DNA from: Chimaeribacter coloradensis
Lineage (GTDB): Bacteria > Pseudomonadota > Gammaproteobacteria > Enterobacterales > Enterobacteriaceae
DNA: 64,000 nucleotides
Assembly (NCBI RefSeq): GCF_002858715.1
Contig: NZ_PJZH01000002.1
Location: 124,001-188,000, forward strand
Reading direction: 5' to 3'
Shown: one piece after another, positions 31,609 to 39,789 of the stretch
Numbering within the stretch: position 1 is the first letter of the stretch
How the letters are laid out: every line of letters begins with the position of its first letter
The notes under the pieces: model-generated
Database searches by the model: none
Told to the model about the DNA's origin: nothing
What the model saw: only the letters and a program-made list of their open reading frames with translations
Position numbers and translations under genes: made by a program

Positions 31609-32571
31609 TTACAGCGGAATGCCCGGATCCACGGTCAGGGCCGAGGATTCCTGGTTCATCAGGCACCCTTTTTTTACATGATCCATCAGCCAGACCGGGG
31701 TCAGGGAGTGCTGGTCAGGAATATTGACCATGCAGATCACACTGCCCGGGTGGGCGGGCTGGCGGAGGCTGTGCGCCTGGTTCGCCTCGCGGTTCACCAG
31801 TAACCCGATGGTGGACGGGTTCATGCGCAAAATCAGAACAACATTTTTACCGTTACTTTCAGATCCGGACGTGTGTGTAGTTTCATAAAAAAGCTGACCA
31901 ACAATGATCAAAGACAACGCAACCAGCGTGAGGTATCTCCAGCTTGCGCCGAAGTTAATCAAATCACGCATCCGGGTAAACGGCCCTTTTTTGACATCCG
32001 GCGCAGCGTCGGCAGCGGCGGTGTGTGCTTGTTGCACATCAGGCTCATTGTTCCCGGTGTTCTCAACCGGCGATTCCACATGCGCTTCAACAGGCGGTGC
32101 GGTCGCCGGAACCGGCTCGTTAATAACAGGTAACCCGGTTTCATAGCCATTTTCAGCCGCTTTTTGGGCCGTTTTCTCTGTTACGGAAATAACAGCCGGC
32201 TGCACCGCCGGGGCGTCTTTTTTATTGGTAACCGGTTTAGTATTAAAATCCAGCGCTTCATCTTCATTCAGGAAGTGAAATAACTCTTTCCGATCTATCT
32301 TATAACCAACCCGTGGGATGGTCTTGATCAATACGTGATCATCATCACCGATTTTCTGGCGGATCGACTTAATGGTCTGGTTAATGGTGGAGTCAGAGCA
32401 GTAGGTCCCTTTCCAAATATTTTCAATGATTTCCGTGCGGGTAACCAGTTCCGGAGATCGGGAAAATAATAGTGAAAGGATCTGGTATTCTTTCCAGCGC
32501 AAATGAGAAATTTCATTCGGCGGGATGAATACATCCAGATTCTTTATGGTTAATTTATTATAGTCACTCAT
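31609..32571 (-). CDS. ToxR/CadC-like membrane-bound transcriptional regulator
   Basis: A 320-residue one-component regulator. Residues 1-100 form an OmpR-type winged helix (SHLRWKEYQILSLLFSRSPE, LVTRTEIIENIWKGTYCSDS, TIPRVGYKI). A long Pro/Ala/Glu-rich linker follows. A single membrane span (YLTLVALSLIIVGQLFYETT) lies at about 213-232, then a small periplasmic domain with two cysteines (VICMVNIPDQ and KKGCLMNQE) that could form a disulfide, as in ToxR-type sensors. The ATG at 32571 has GGAAGAG upstream. It is AT-richer than its neighbours, suggesting a different origin. Candidate targets are the polysaccharide genes downstream or the ClC/YchO genes upstream, whose control regions hold repeated GTGAAAT sites. 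Confidence 0.87.
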   Translation of the reverse strand: MSDYNKLTIKNLDVFIPPNEISHLRWKEYQILSLLFSRSPELVTRTEIIENIWKGTYCSDSTINQTIKSIRQKIGDDDHVLIKTIPRVGYKIDRKELFHFLNEDEALDFNTKPVTNKKDAPAVQPAVISVTEKTAQKAAENGYETGLPVINEPVPATAPPVEAHVESPVENTGNNEPDVQQAHTAAADAAPDVKKGPFTRMRDLINFGASWRYLTLVALSLIIVGQLFYETTHTSGSESNGKNVVLILRMNPSTIGLLVNREANQAHSLRQPAHPGSVICMVNIPDQHSLTPVWLMDHVKKGCLMNQESSALTVDPGIPL

Positions 32572-32815
32572 GTTCTCTTCCTTCATCTTTGCTCAAATCC
32601 TGTAAGCTTAAGAAATATAGTGTCATTTCCGTACCCAATCCCTTGTGGGCTCTGGTGTGTGTCGAAATAAAATGGTTAGCGGCGCTGCTGTTTTCTGCTT
32701 CCTTTTTGAGCGTTTTCACCCGAATTACTGATAATTCATTAAAATAGTTATATGCAACAGTAATAGCGTACTGATAATTATCTGACATGGGAAAAGTCGC
32801 ATTCTGTCTGCGCAT
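32564..32815 (-). CDS. Possible small protein upstream of the ToxR-like regulator
   Basis: An 83-codon frame (MRRQNATFPMSDNYQYAITV at the start) whose stop overlaps the regulator start by 8 bp, as in a coupled pair. The composition is protein-like (AANHFISTHTRAHKGLGTEM, then YFLSLQDLSKDEG) but no good ribosome site precedes either ATG (32815 or 32788), and I do not recognise it. It could be a chance frame in AT-rich DNA. Confidence 0.35.
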   Translation of the reverse strand: MRRQNATFPMSDNYQYAITVAYNYFNELSVIRVKTLKKEAENSSAANHFISTHTRAHKGLGTEMTLYFLSLQDLSKDEGREHE

Positions 32816-33263
32816 TTACCAATATCGGAATTTATGACGTGCTGGAAACAACAATCTGTTCACAAATCAGATACTATCCGAATGGTTCCTAATGTAAAAC
32901 GCCCCTTTCATAAATAGGATTTATCCCACTAAGCGAAATCGCAATAATTTAAAATAATTAACCTCCGCAGCGGTTAGTTAACCGGGATTTATAAATCCAA
33001 AGTGTGGTTGATTGGCGGAACCTTGTTGTGAAACTTAAATGAAGTCATTACCTTAGCTTATGTTTCTTCTTGATTTACCTCACTTTTTTAATTCACTTCA
33101 TAAGTGAAATAATTTTATTCAAGTGAAATCAGGTAAATTTGATTTCACATATTAGAAGATATTAGCCCCGCTAATTTTAGATATAGGCTACACCCGGCCC
33201 GTATACCCCCACACTAAATAGGCGAATGGTGTCAGGCCCTTGTAAAAGAGAGTAATTATCAAT
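32816..33263. other. AT-rich intergenic region
   Basis: About 450 bp, clearly AT-richer than the genome background, with no gene seen. It probably holds the promoter of the leftward ToxR-like gene and contains the inverted repeats listed separately. Confidence 0.6.
33092..33148. promoter_or_regulatory. Cluster of GTGAAAT-type inverted repeats
   Basis: A perfect palindrome TTCACTT-CAT-AAGTGAA (33092-33108) is followed by GTGAAATCA (33123-33131) and its exact complement TGATTTCAC (33140-33148). The same words recur at 35277-35336. This looks like an array of binding sites for one regulator. Confidence 0.6.
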
Positions 33264-34964
33264 TCAGAGAAATTCTTTCGCTTTGTGCAGCAGTGACGCT
33301 TTGGTAATTACGCCTAATAAGTGGCGATTATCGGCATTGTCCAGAACCGGCAGCCGTTCCAGCGGGGAAGAGGACAAGACCTCCCACGCCTGCTCATAGG
33401 GCGCATCCTGATAGACGGTGGCGAACTCCGTGGTGATAAACGGCGTAATGGCCGCCCCGGCAGCGAGCTGCCCATTGATAATCCCGGATGCCAGATCGTT
33501 GGTGGCAACCACCCCGAGGAAGCGCCCCTCCCCGTTCACCACATACACAAAGCGCGTCCGCTGTTTCAGCCCTTCCTGCATCGCTTCCGCTGCGGTGGCG
33601 CGGTCAGTGACGTAGGAGCAGTTGCGTATAATCAGCGGCGCGATGGTACCGGTCTCAAACTCATTTTTCGCCACAAAGCGCGCCTGGTGCCGGTTCAGCA
33701 CCGGGTAGGTCCCTGCCGCCTTAAACGTGCTGGCGACCACATAAGAGATGGCGGTGGCCAGCATCAGCGGGAACAGCAGCGAACTGTTCAGCGTCATCTC
33801 AAAGGCCATCATGATTGACATCAGCGGCGCATGGCTGGTGGCGGCCAGCATGGCGCTCATGCCGAGGGCGGCATACAGCCCCACCGGGCCGGGGTCCAGC
33901 CCCATCGCCTGCAGACAGGTACAGACCAGTGCACCGGCGGCCGCGCCCACCAATAAAGAGGGGGTAAACAGCCCGCCCACCGCGCCGGAGCCGACGGTCA
34001 GCGCCGTGGCCAGCACCTTCAGCAGCAACAACACAACTAAAGAGGTGTGCAGGTCGCCGTTGTTCAGCAGCAGGTCAATCACCTCAAACCCGTTCCCCAG
34101 CACCAGCGGCGAGACCATCGCCACCAGGCCTACCAGCACCCCGCCCAGCCCCAGCCGCCACGCCGGGTGCGTAATAGGGCTGAAGGCGCGCCGTGCCAGG
34201 GCGATCGCCTGCAGAAACAGCGGCCCGGCGATGCCGGCCGCAATGCCGATCAGCAGCACCGTGGCCAGCGCCCCGGCCCCCGGCGTAAAGGTGGCGTCGG
34301 CATAAAGGTAGAGCGGCGCGTCCCCGCTGATGGAGCGTACTGTCAACACCGCCACCGCCGCCGAGATAAACAGCGGGATCAGCCGCTGCACTGCCGTGAC
34401 GCCAAAGGCGATCTCCGCGACAAACAGCGCCCCGGCCAGCGGCGCATGGTAGACGGCGGCCAGCCCCCCGGCAGCGGCCATGGCGATAATGTCGCCGCGC
34501 CGCACGGTGGGCAGGCGTGCGCCCTGCGCCAGCAGGCTGCCGCTCAGGGCGGAGAGCTGCACCATCGCCCCTTCGCGGCCGATGGAGCCGCCGCTGGCAA
34601 TACTTGCCAGGGACGACAGCCCGCGCAACAGGGTGCTGCCCGGCGGAATGCCCGGCAGCCGTTTGTCGATCACGTCCAGGTAGTCCGGCGCCGCGCCCCG
34701 GCGCGCCTCCACCCGCTGCGCCTGCCACAGCAGTACCCCGGCCACCACCCCGCCGGTGCCGGTAATCAGCGGCCAGACCCAGCGCGGGTACGCCAGAAAA
34801 GCGCGGGTGATATCGGTACCATTGGTAAACAGCATACCGTCGATGGCGGCGATAGCCTCACGGAACAGAACAGTTACCAGTGCCGCGACAACCCCGGCCG
34901 GGATCGCCAGCGCCAGATTGACCACATCACCCTTCTTCCACGAATCAAAGACTTTAGCTGTCAT
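33264..34964 (-). CDS. ClC-family chloride channel/antiporter with CBS domains
   Basis: A 566-residue inner-membrane ClC protein. The ion-pathway motifs are GGSIGREGAMVQL (usual GxxGREGP, here with Ala for Pro) and AVGGLFTPSLLVGA. The residue after GREG differs from the textbook form, which may matter for selectivity. About residues 430-560 form two CBS domains (NCSYVTDRATAAEAMQEGLK and ITPFITTEFATVYQDAPYEQ, ending LLGVITKASLLHKAKEF) that could bind adenine nucleotides. E. coli ClcA and ClcB lack CBS pairs, so this is a different subgroup. It stands alone, with long AT-rich control regions on both sides sharing GTGAAAT repeats. Confidence 0.92.
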   Translation of the reverse strand: MTAKVFDSWKKGDVVNLALAIPAGVVAALVTVLFREAIAAIDGMLFTNGTDITRAFLAYPRWVWPLITGTGGVVAGVLLWQAQRVEARRGAAPDYLDVIDKRLPGIPPGSTLLRGLSSLASIASGGSIGREGAMVQLSALSGSLLAQGARLPTVRRGDIIAMAAAGGLAAVYHAPLAGALFVAEIAFGVTAVQRLIPLFISAAVAVLTVRSISGDAPLYLYADATFTPGAGALATVLLIGIAAGIAGPLFLQAIALARRAFSPITHPAWRLGLGGVLVGLVAMVSPLVLGNGFEVIDLLLNNGDLHTSLVVLLLLKVLATALTVGSGAVGGLFTPSLLVGAAAGALVCTCLQAMGLDPGPVGLYAALGMSAMLAATSHAPLMSIMMAFEMTLNSSLLFPLMLATAISYVVASTFKAAGTYPVLNRHQARFVAKNEFETGTIAPLIIRNCSYVTDRATAAEAMQEGLKQRTRFVYVVNGEGRFLGVVATNDLASGIINGQLAAGAAITPFITTEFATVYQDAPYEQAWEVLSSSPLERLPVLDNADNRHLLGVITKASLLHKAKEFL

Positions 34965-35447
34965 AGATGCCCGTCGGATTTAGGATTTTTAGTAGGTTTC
35001 GTCCGGCATAATGCCATAAAAAACAGCAGGAATGTGTATCGCAATCCGGCGTTGTATAACTTTCGGATTTGGGGAAGACGGGCTTGCGCGGGCATGTCCG
35101 GCCCCTTTGTATCCGCTCAGATACACACATTCACTGTTTTTGGTGTGACCAGCCGGACGGCTATGTCACACAGCGCCCTTACAGGGTAATGCGATTATTC
35201 CGGAAGTAAAATAGCTGACCGCAGTTCAAAACAGACTCACGTCTTGCCCGAAACTTAAAGGGTAAATTCCATGCAACTTCACTTAAGACGGGATGAAATA
35301 GTGGTGAAATGAGAGATTTCATTTTGGAATTTCACCTGTTCACCTCTGCTTTATGCTGAAAAAAGCCCTATAAAAAACAGGTGATTGCGGAAAGGCGGCG
35401 TGGGCTGTCAGCCCACGCGCGTGTCAGAAGCCCATCAGGGGGGAAGA
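34965..35447. other. Intergenic region between the ClC gene and ychO
   Basis: 483 bp without a credible gene. It holds the ClC promoter region on the left, a GTGAAAT repeat cluster (35277-35336), and a hairpin GCGTGGGCT/AGCCCACGC (35398-35418) that lies after the stop of the leftward ychO and may end its transcription. Confidence 0.5.
35277..35336. promoter_or_regulatory. Second GTGAAAT inverted-repeat cluster
   Basis: CTTCACTTAAG (35277-35287), then GGTGAAAT (35303-35310) and ATTTCACC (35329-35336) as an exact inverted pair, with a nested TGAAAT/ATTTCA. The words match those at 33092-33148, some 2.1 kb away on the other side of the ClC gene. Confidence 0.55.
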
Positions 35448-36911
35448 TCAGAAGGTGGGAAACGTCGGGGGTGCCGCGTTGGCGGTCAGCGGCGGGGCCA
35501 CGGTCAGGGTGATCCAGTTCGAGGTGACGCGCTGCTGCTTCTCATCCTGTAACGTCACGGAGAGGCGGTAGCTGTTGGTCGCCCCGGGGGTGTTGTCCCA
35601 GGCGGGCATAATGAGGCTCCAGCCGTGCGGGTCATCATTGTCTGCCGGGGGCGTCAGGCTCAGCGCCTGGGTATCGCCCTGCCAGCTCAGCCCGGTGATG
35701 CGATAGTCCGCGCGGATCTGCAGTTTCAGCGGCAGGGTTTCGCCGGGATGCAGCGTCCAGGGCGGCGTGGCGAGGAACACACTCAGGGTTTTGCGCTGCT
35801 CGAACTCCAGCACCGGCGTGCTGTTACGCTCTACCGCATCAAACCGGCTGCCGCGCAGCGAGTGCGCCTCGTCCACATAGGCCGGTGAGAGCTGCTGTTT
35901 CAGCGGCACGCCCAGCCGGTAGTTCAGCGACAGCCCGACCTGATCCTGATTTTCACCGCTTTCGCCCTCTTTATGGGAGGCGGTCAGGGTCACCAGCGGC
36001 ACCGGCGTGTAGTTCACGCCCACGGAGACCGCCACCGGGTTGGACTGCCGCGCGCCGTCGCCCAGCAGATCCACATTGTCGCCGAGGTACTGCTCATAGC
36101 TCAGGGAGGCCCCAAGCTGGCGGTAGAACGGCAGGTAGCCTTTGGTGGTGATGTCATAGCCGCGCGCCATGCCGCGGAACTCGGTGGCGCTGTCCGCCAC
36201 GGCCACCATGCTGGAGAGCGGGTGGTAGTAGTTGGCCGAGAGGTGCAGGTAATCCGTCCAGGCCTCGGCCCCGACGCTGGCGCGCATCTGGTCCTGCTCG
36301 AAATCGCGGTCCAGGAAGGCGTTGTAGCCGAACAGCCAGCGGCCTCTGGCCCAGCGCTGCCCGACTCCGATATTGCCCAGCGTGAGGTCGGGCTGGTCGA
36401 TCACCCCGACCTGGCTGTAGGTAAGCCGGTCGCCGCTCTCATTCAGCGGGCTGAAGAGCTGGCTGTTGGTGCCGGTAAAGCGGCCGTCGCTGACCGTCAG
36501 GCCGATATTGGCGGTGCCGAGGGGCGACAGCATACTCTGCGCATCTTTCTGCACCAGCTTGGCCGCCTGCGTCAGCGCCAGGTTACCCGCCTGCTCGCCC
36601 AGCGACTGGTTGCTGCTGTCGCTGTACTGCTCGCCGAAGGTTTTGGCCAGCGTGGCCAGCTGTTTTTCGGTGTAGCGCGGCGTGGAGGCTGCGCTGCCCA
36701 GCTCCGGCAGGTTGCTCTCCATCGAGGTGGCCGGCAGGGTATTAAAAGGTGAGTTGCTCTCCCCGGCCGGGGCCGTCTCATCGGCATGGGCAGCGGGCTG
36801 CTGGGACGTTACCGTCAGCGCAGCGGCGCTTCCGGCATAAGTCAGGAGCAACAGGGCCAGGTAACGGCCAGAGAGGGGGGCAGGCAGGAAATTCATTGCA
36901 GTCTTCATCAT
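35448..36911 (-). CDS. ychO: Inverse autotransporter beta-domain protein YchO
   Basis: An outer-membrane protein of the intimin/invasin group, about 487 residues from the ATG at 36911 (36896 is possible). A signal peptide (YLALLLLTYAGSAAA) is followed by a periplasmic segment and the 12-stranded barrel (GVGQRWARGRWLFGYNAFLD, MARGYDITTKGYLPFYRQLG, NPVAVSVGVNYTPVPLVTLT). After the barrel come LRGSRFDAVERNSTPVLEFE and one Ig-like domain (LSVFLATPPWTLHPGETLPL). This order and the motifs match E. coli YchO, which has no long repeat array. E. coli YchO has been linked to adhesion and biofilm. The window's copy is a single gene with a hairpin downstream. Confidence 0.92.
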   Translation of the reverse strand: MMKTAMNFLPAPLSGRYLALLLLTYAGSAAALTVTSQQPAAHADETAPAGESNSPFNTLPATSMESNLPELGSAASTPRYTEKQLATLAKTFGEQYSDSSNQSLGEQAGNLALTQAAKLVQKDAQSMLSPLGTANIGLTVSDGRFTGTNSQLFSPLNESGDRLTYSQVGVIDQPDLTLGNIGVGQRWARGRWLFGYNAFLDRDFEQDQMRASVGAEAWTDYLHLSANYYHPLSSMVAVADSATEFRGMARGYDITTKGYLPFYRQLGASLSYEQYLGDNVDLLGDGARQSNPVAVSVGVNYTPVPLVTLTASHKEGESGENQDQVGLSLNYRLGVPLKQQLSPAYVDEAHSLRGSRFDAVERNSTPVLEFEQRKTLSVFLATPPWTLHPGETLPLKLQIRADYRITGLSWQGDTQALSLTPPADNDDPHGWSLIMPAWDNTPGATNSYRLSVTLQDEKQQRVTSNWITLTVAPPLTANAAPPTFPTF

Positions 36912-37259
36912 CAACACGCTAAGTATCCTACCGTAAGTGAGCAAAAAAACAACTATTGCTGTGACAGTCATCACAGTTCTTTACAGGGGGCTGTTGTGTC
37001 AAAAAGTGTCAATTTTCAGTCAAGATGTGTATAAATAACGCAATTAAAACAATTAATTAACAATTCCCTTAACATTTGTTAAGAATTTTTTAATTTCAAC
37101 CCTGCCTGTTCTGTGGCTACTCTCAGGGGGCGCGTCGCCGGGTGCCCTGCTCCCTGCGGCCTGCTTTTTGCCTTTTTGCGTCTGCCTCCGCCCCGCCTCT
37201 CTACCCCCGGCATGACGCCTGCGCCCGCACACTTGCTGTGCTTATAAAAGGGAACCTTG

Positions 37260-38009
37260 ATGAGCAAGAAAACCTTGCCCGGCGTCACGCGCCGGCAACT
37301 CCTCACCTTTACTGCTGCCTCCGCCGGGCTGGCGGCCGCCCGGGTCGCCGGGGCCGTGACCTTACAGGACACGCCTGCCTGGTCGCCGTTTGATGACAGC
37401 CCCCCGCCCACCATTGACACCCAGGGCTGGGCCTTTTTCACCGATGACGAAGCCGCCACTGTGGAAGCGATAGCCGACCGCCTGATCCCGGCCGATGCCC
37501 TGAGCATCGGCGGCAAAGAGGCGGGCTGCGCGGTATTTATCGACCGCCAGCTGGCAGGCTTCTACGGCACCTTTGCCCGCCTCTACATGCAGGGGCCGTT
37601 CCAGCCGGGCACGCCGGAACAGGGCGACCAGTCGCCGCTGGTGCCGCAGCAGCGCTACCGCCTCGGGCTGGCGGCGCTGGACGCCCACTGCCGGGCGCAG
37701 CACCAGAAGCCGTTCCGCGCGCTGGAGGCCGCCCAACAGGATGCCGTGCTGCACGATCTGGAGGGCGGGAAAATCACCCTCGACGGCATCGACGCCACGC
37801 TGTTTTTCACTACGGTGCTGCAAAACACCATGGAGGGCTTCTTTGCCGACCCGATCTACGGCGGCAACCGCGACATGGTGTCGTGGAAGATGCTCGGCTT
37901 CCCCGGCGCGCGTTACGACTACCGCGATTACGTCAGCAAACATAATCAGAAGCTGGATCTGGTGCCGTTGAGCATTCAGGGCAGTGCCGCATGGAAAATA
38001 AAAAGCTAA
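37260..38009 (+). CDS. Gluconate 2-dehydrogenase-type small (gamma) subunit
   Basis: A 249-residue subunit of a periplasmic membrane-bound dehydrogenase. A twin-arginine signal (GVTRRQLLTFTAASAGLAAA) sends the folded complex across the membrane. The mature part shows the gamma-subunit pattern FFTDDEAATVEAIADRLIPA, GCAVFIDRQLAG and a C-terminal ADPIYGGNRDMVSWKMLGFP. AAGGGA precedes the ATG. It is first in a three-gene operon with a GMC flavoprotein and a tri-haem cytochrome, the standard composition of gluconate, 2-ketogluconate and sorbitol dehydrogenases. Since the flavoprotein has no signal of its own, it probably travels with this subunit. Confidence 0.9.
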   Translation: MSKKTLPGVTRRQLLTFTAASAGLAAARVAGAVTLQDTPAWSPFDDSPPPTIDTQGWAFFTDDEAATVEAIADRLIPADALSIGGKEAGCAVFIDRQLAGFYGTFARLYMQGPFQPGTPEQGDQSPLVPQQRYRLGLAALDAHCRAQHQKPFRALEAAQQDAVLHDLEGGKITLDGIDATLFFTTVLQNTMEGFFADPIYGGNRDMVSWKMLGFPGARYDYRDYVSKHNQKLDLVPLSIQGSAAWKIKS

Positions 38010-38022
38010 GGGACAGGTGAGT

Positions 38023-39789
38023 ATGGCAAAGAAATTACCCAGGACAGATGTGGTAGTGATCGGGCTTGGCTGGGCGGGGGCCATTATCGCCAATGAGCTG
38101 GTGGACGAAGGGCTGAACGTGGTGGGCATTGAACGCGGCCCGTGGCGTGACACCGCCCGCGACTTTAACGTCGCCACCGTGCCCGATGAGCTGCGTTACG
38201 TCTCACGTCAGGAGCTGATGCTGCGCACCGCGCAGAACACCATCACCATCCGCAACAACCCCTCCCAGACGGCGCTGCCGATGCGCAGCTGGGGCTCTTT
38301 CCACCCCGGCAACGGCACCGGCGGGGCCGGTAACCACTGGGCGGGCATCACCTTCCGCTTCCAGCCGCACGAGTTCCGCCTGCGCAGCCACCTGCTGGAG
38401 CGTTACGGCGCAGACGCGATGCCGCCGGAGCTGACGTTACAGGACTGGGGCACCGACTGGGCGGAGATGGAGCCGCACTACGCCGCGTTTGAGCGGCTGG
38501 CGGGGATCTCCGGCAAGGCTGCCAATGTGAACGGCGAGCACCACGAGGGCGGCAACCCGTTCGAGGGGATGCGCTCCACCGAATACCCGACGCCGCCGAT
38601 GGCGCAGCCCTACGCGCCGACGCTGTTTGCCGGGGCGGCACGCAACCTCGGCTACAAACCCTTCCCGGTGCCTTCCGCCCTGCTCTCGCAGGCTTACACC
38701 AACCCGCTCGGCGTCACTATGGGGCCATGCACCTTCTGCGGCTTCTGCACCAACTTCGGCTGCGCCAACTACTCCAAAGCCAGCGCCATCACCACCGTGT
38801 TGCCGGCGCTGATCCGCAAAGAGGGGTTTGAGGCGCGCACCAGCTGCGAAGTGCTGGAAGTGCTGACCGACAGCAGCGGCGGCCGCGCCACCGGCGTGCG
38901 CTATATCGACTCCTCCGGCGACGAGTGGGAGCAACCGGCCGATCTGGTGATTGTCAGCGCCTTCACCTTTGAGAATGTGCGCCTGATGCTGCTGTCGCGC
39001 ATCGGCACGCCGTATGACCCGGTGACCCGCCAGGGCACCACCGGCCGCAACTACGCCTACCAGACCGCCAACAGCGTGCAGATGTTTTTCAATGACAAAA
39101 ACTTCAACACCTTTATCGGAGCCGGGGCGGTCGGCATGGGGATCGACGAGTACAACAACGACAACTTCGACCACAGCGGCCTCGGCTTCTTCGGCGGCGG
39201 CAGCATCCGCGTCACGCCGATTGGCGCGGCACCGATCAACTCGCGCCCGGTGCCGCCCGGCACGCCGAAATGGGGCAGCGCCTGGAAGAAAGCCACGGTG
39301 GAGAACTACCTCAGCACCATGTCGATCGGCTGCGAGGCGAGCAGCTATGCCACCCGCACCAACTACCTCTCCCTCGACCCGACCTACAAAGACCGGCTGG
39401 GGCGGCCGCTGCTGCGCGTCACCTTCGACTTCCCGGCCAACGATCTGAAGATGGCGCAATACTGCACCGGCAAGGTGGCGGAGATCGCCCGCAGCATGAA
39501 CCCACGCCAGCTGGTCGAACAGCCGATGCACGGCCACTGGAACGGCACGCCTTACCAGTCCTCACACGTGGTGGGCGGCTTTGTGATGGGCGCAGACCCA
39601 ACCACCAGCTCGGTAAACAAACATCTGCAGGTGTGGGGCGTCCCGAACCTGTTTGTGGTCGGTGCCTCGGCCTTCCCGCAGAACCCCGGCTATAACCCCA
39701 CCGGCACCGTGGGCGCGCTGGCCTTCAAGGCGGCACACGCCATCCGCCACTACTACCTGAAAAAACCCGGGGAGATGATCACCGCATGA
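38023..39789 (+). CDS. Gluconate 2-dehydrogenase-type flavoprotein subunit (GMC)
   Basis: A 588-residue GMC oxidoreductase. The FAD dinucleotide motif VVIGLGWAGAIIANELVDEG is at the N-terminus, and GTGGAGNHWAGITFR contacts the cofactor. The cysteine cluster MGPCTFCGFCTNFGCANYSK is the signature of the 3Fe-4S-carrying branch. The C-terminal NLFVVGASAFPQNPGYNPTG with its catalytic His/Asn pair region closes the active site. The ATG at 38023 has AGGTGAG upstream; a GTG two codons earlier is possible. It oxidises a sugar acid or sugar in the periplasm and passes electrons to the cytochrome subunit, then to ubiquinone. Substrate choice between gluconate, 2-ketogluconate and others cannot be made from sequence alone. 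Confidence 0.93.
   Translation: MAKKLPRTDVVVIGLGWAGAIIANELVDEGLNVVGIERGPWRDTARDFNVATVPDELRYVSRQELMLRTAQNTITIRNNPSQTALPMRSWGSFHPGNGTGGAGNHWAGITFRFQPHEFRLRSHLLERYGADAMPPELTLQDWGTDWAEMEPHYAAFERLAGISGKAANVNGEHHEGGNPFEGMRSTEYPTPPMAQPYAPTLFAGAARNLGYKPFPVPSALLSQAYTNPLGVTMGPCTFCGFCTNFGCANYSKASAITTVLPALIRKEGFEARTSCEVLEVLTDSSGGRATGVRYIDSSGDEWEQPADLVIVSAFTFENVRLMLLSRIGTPYDPVTRQGTTGRNYAYQTANSVQMFFNDKNFNTFIGAGAVGMGIDEYNNDNFDHSGLGFFGGGSIRVTPIGAAPINSRPVPPGTPKWGSAWKKATVENYLSTMSIGCEASSYATRTNYLSLDPTYKDRLGRPLLRVTFDFPANDLKMAQYCTGKVAEIARSMNPRQLVEQPMHGHWNGTPYQSSHVVGGFVMGADPTTSSVNKHLQVWGVPNLFVVGASAFPQNPGYNPTGTVGALAFKAAHAIRHYYLKKPGEMITA

Noticed and set aside
33321-35189. Long frames opposite the ClC gene
   Set aside because: High GC leaves many open antisense frames; they are Arg/Gln/His-rich and lack start signals.
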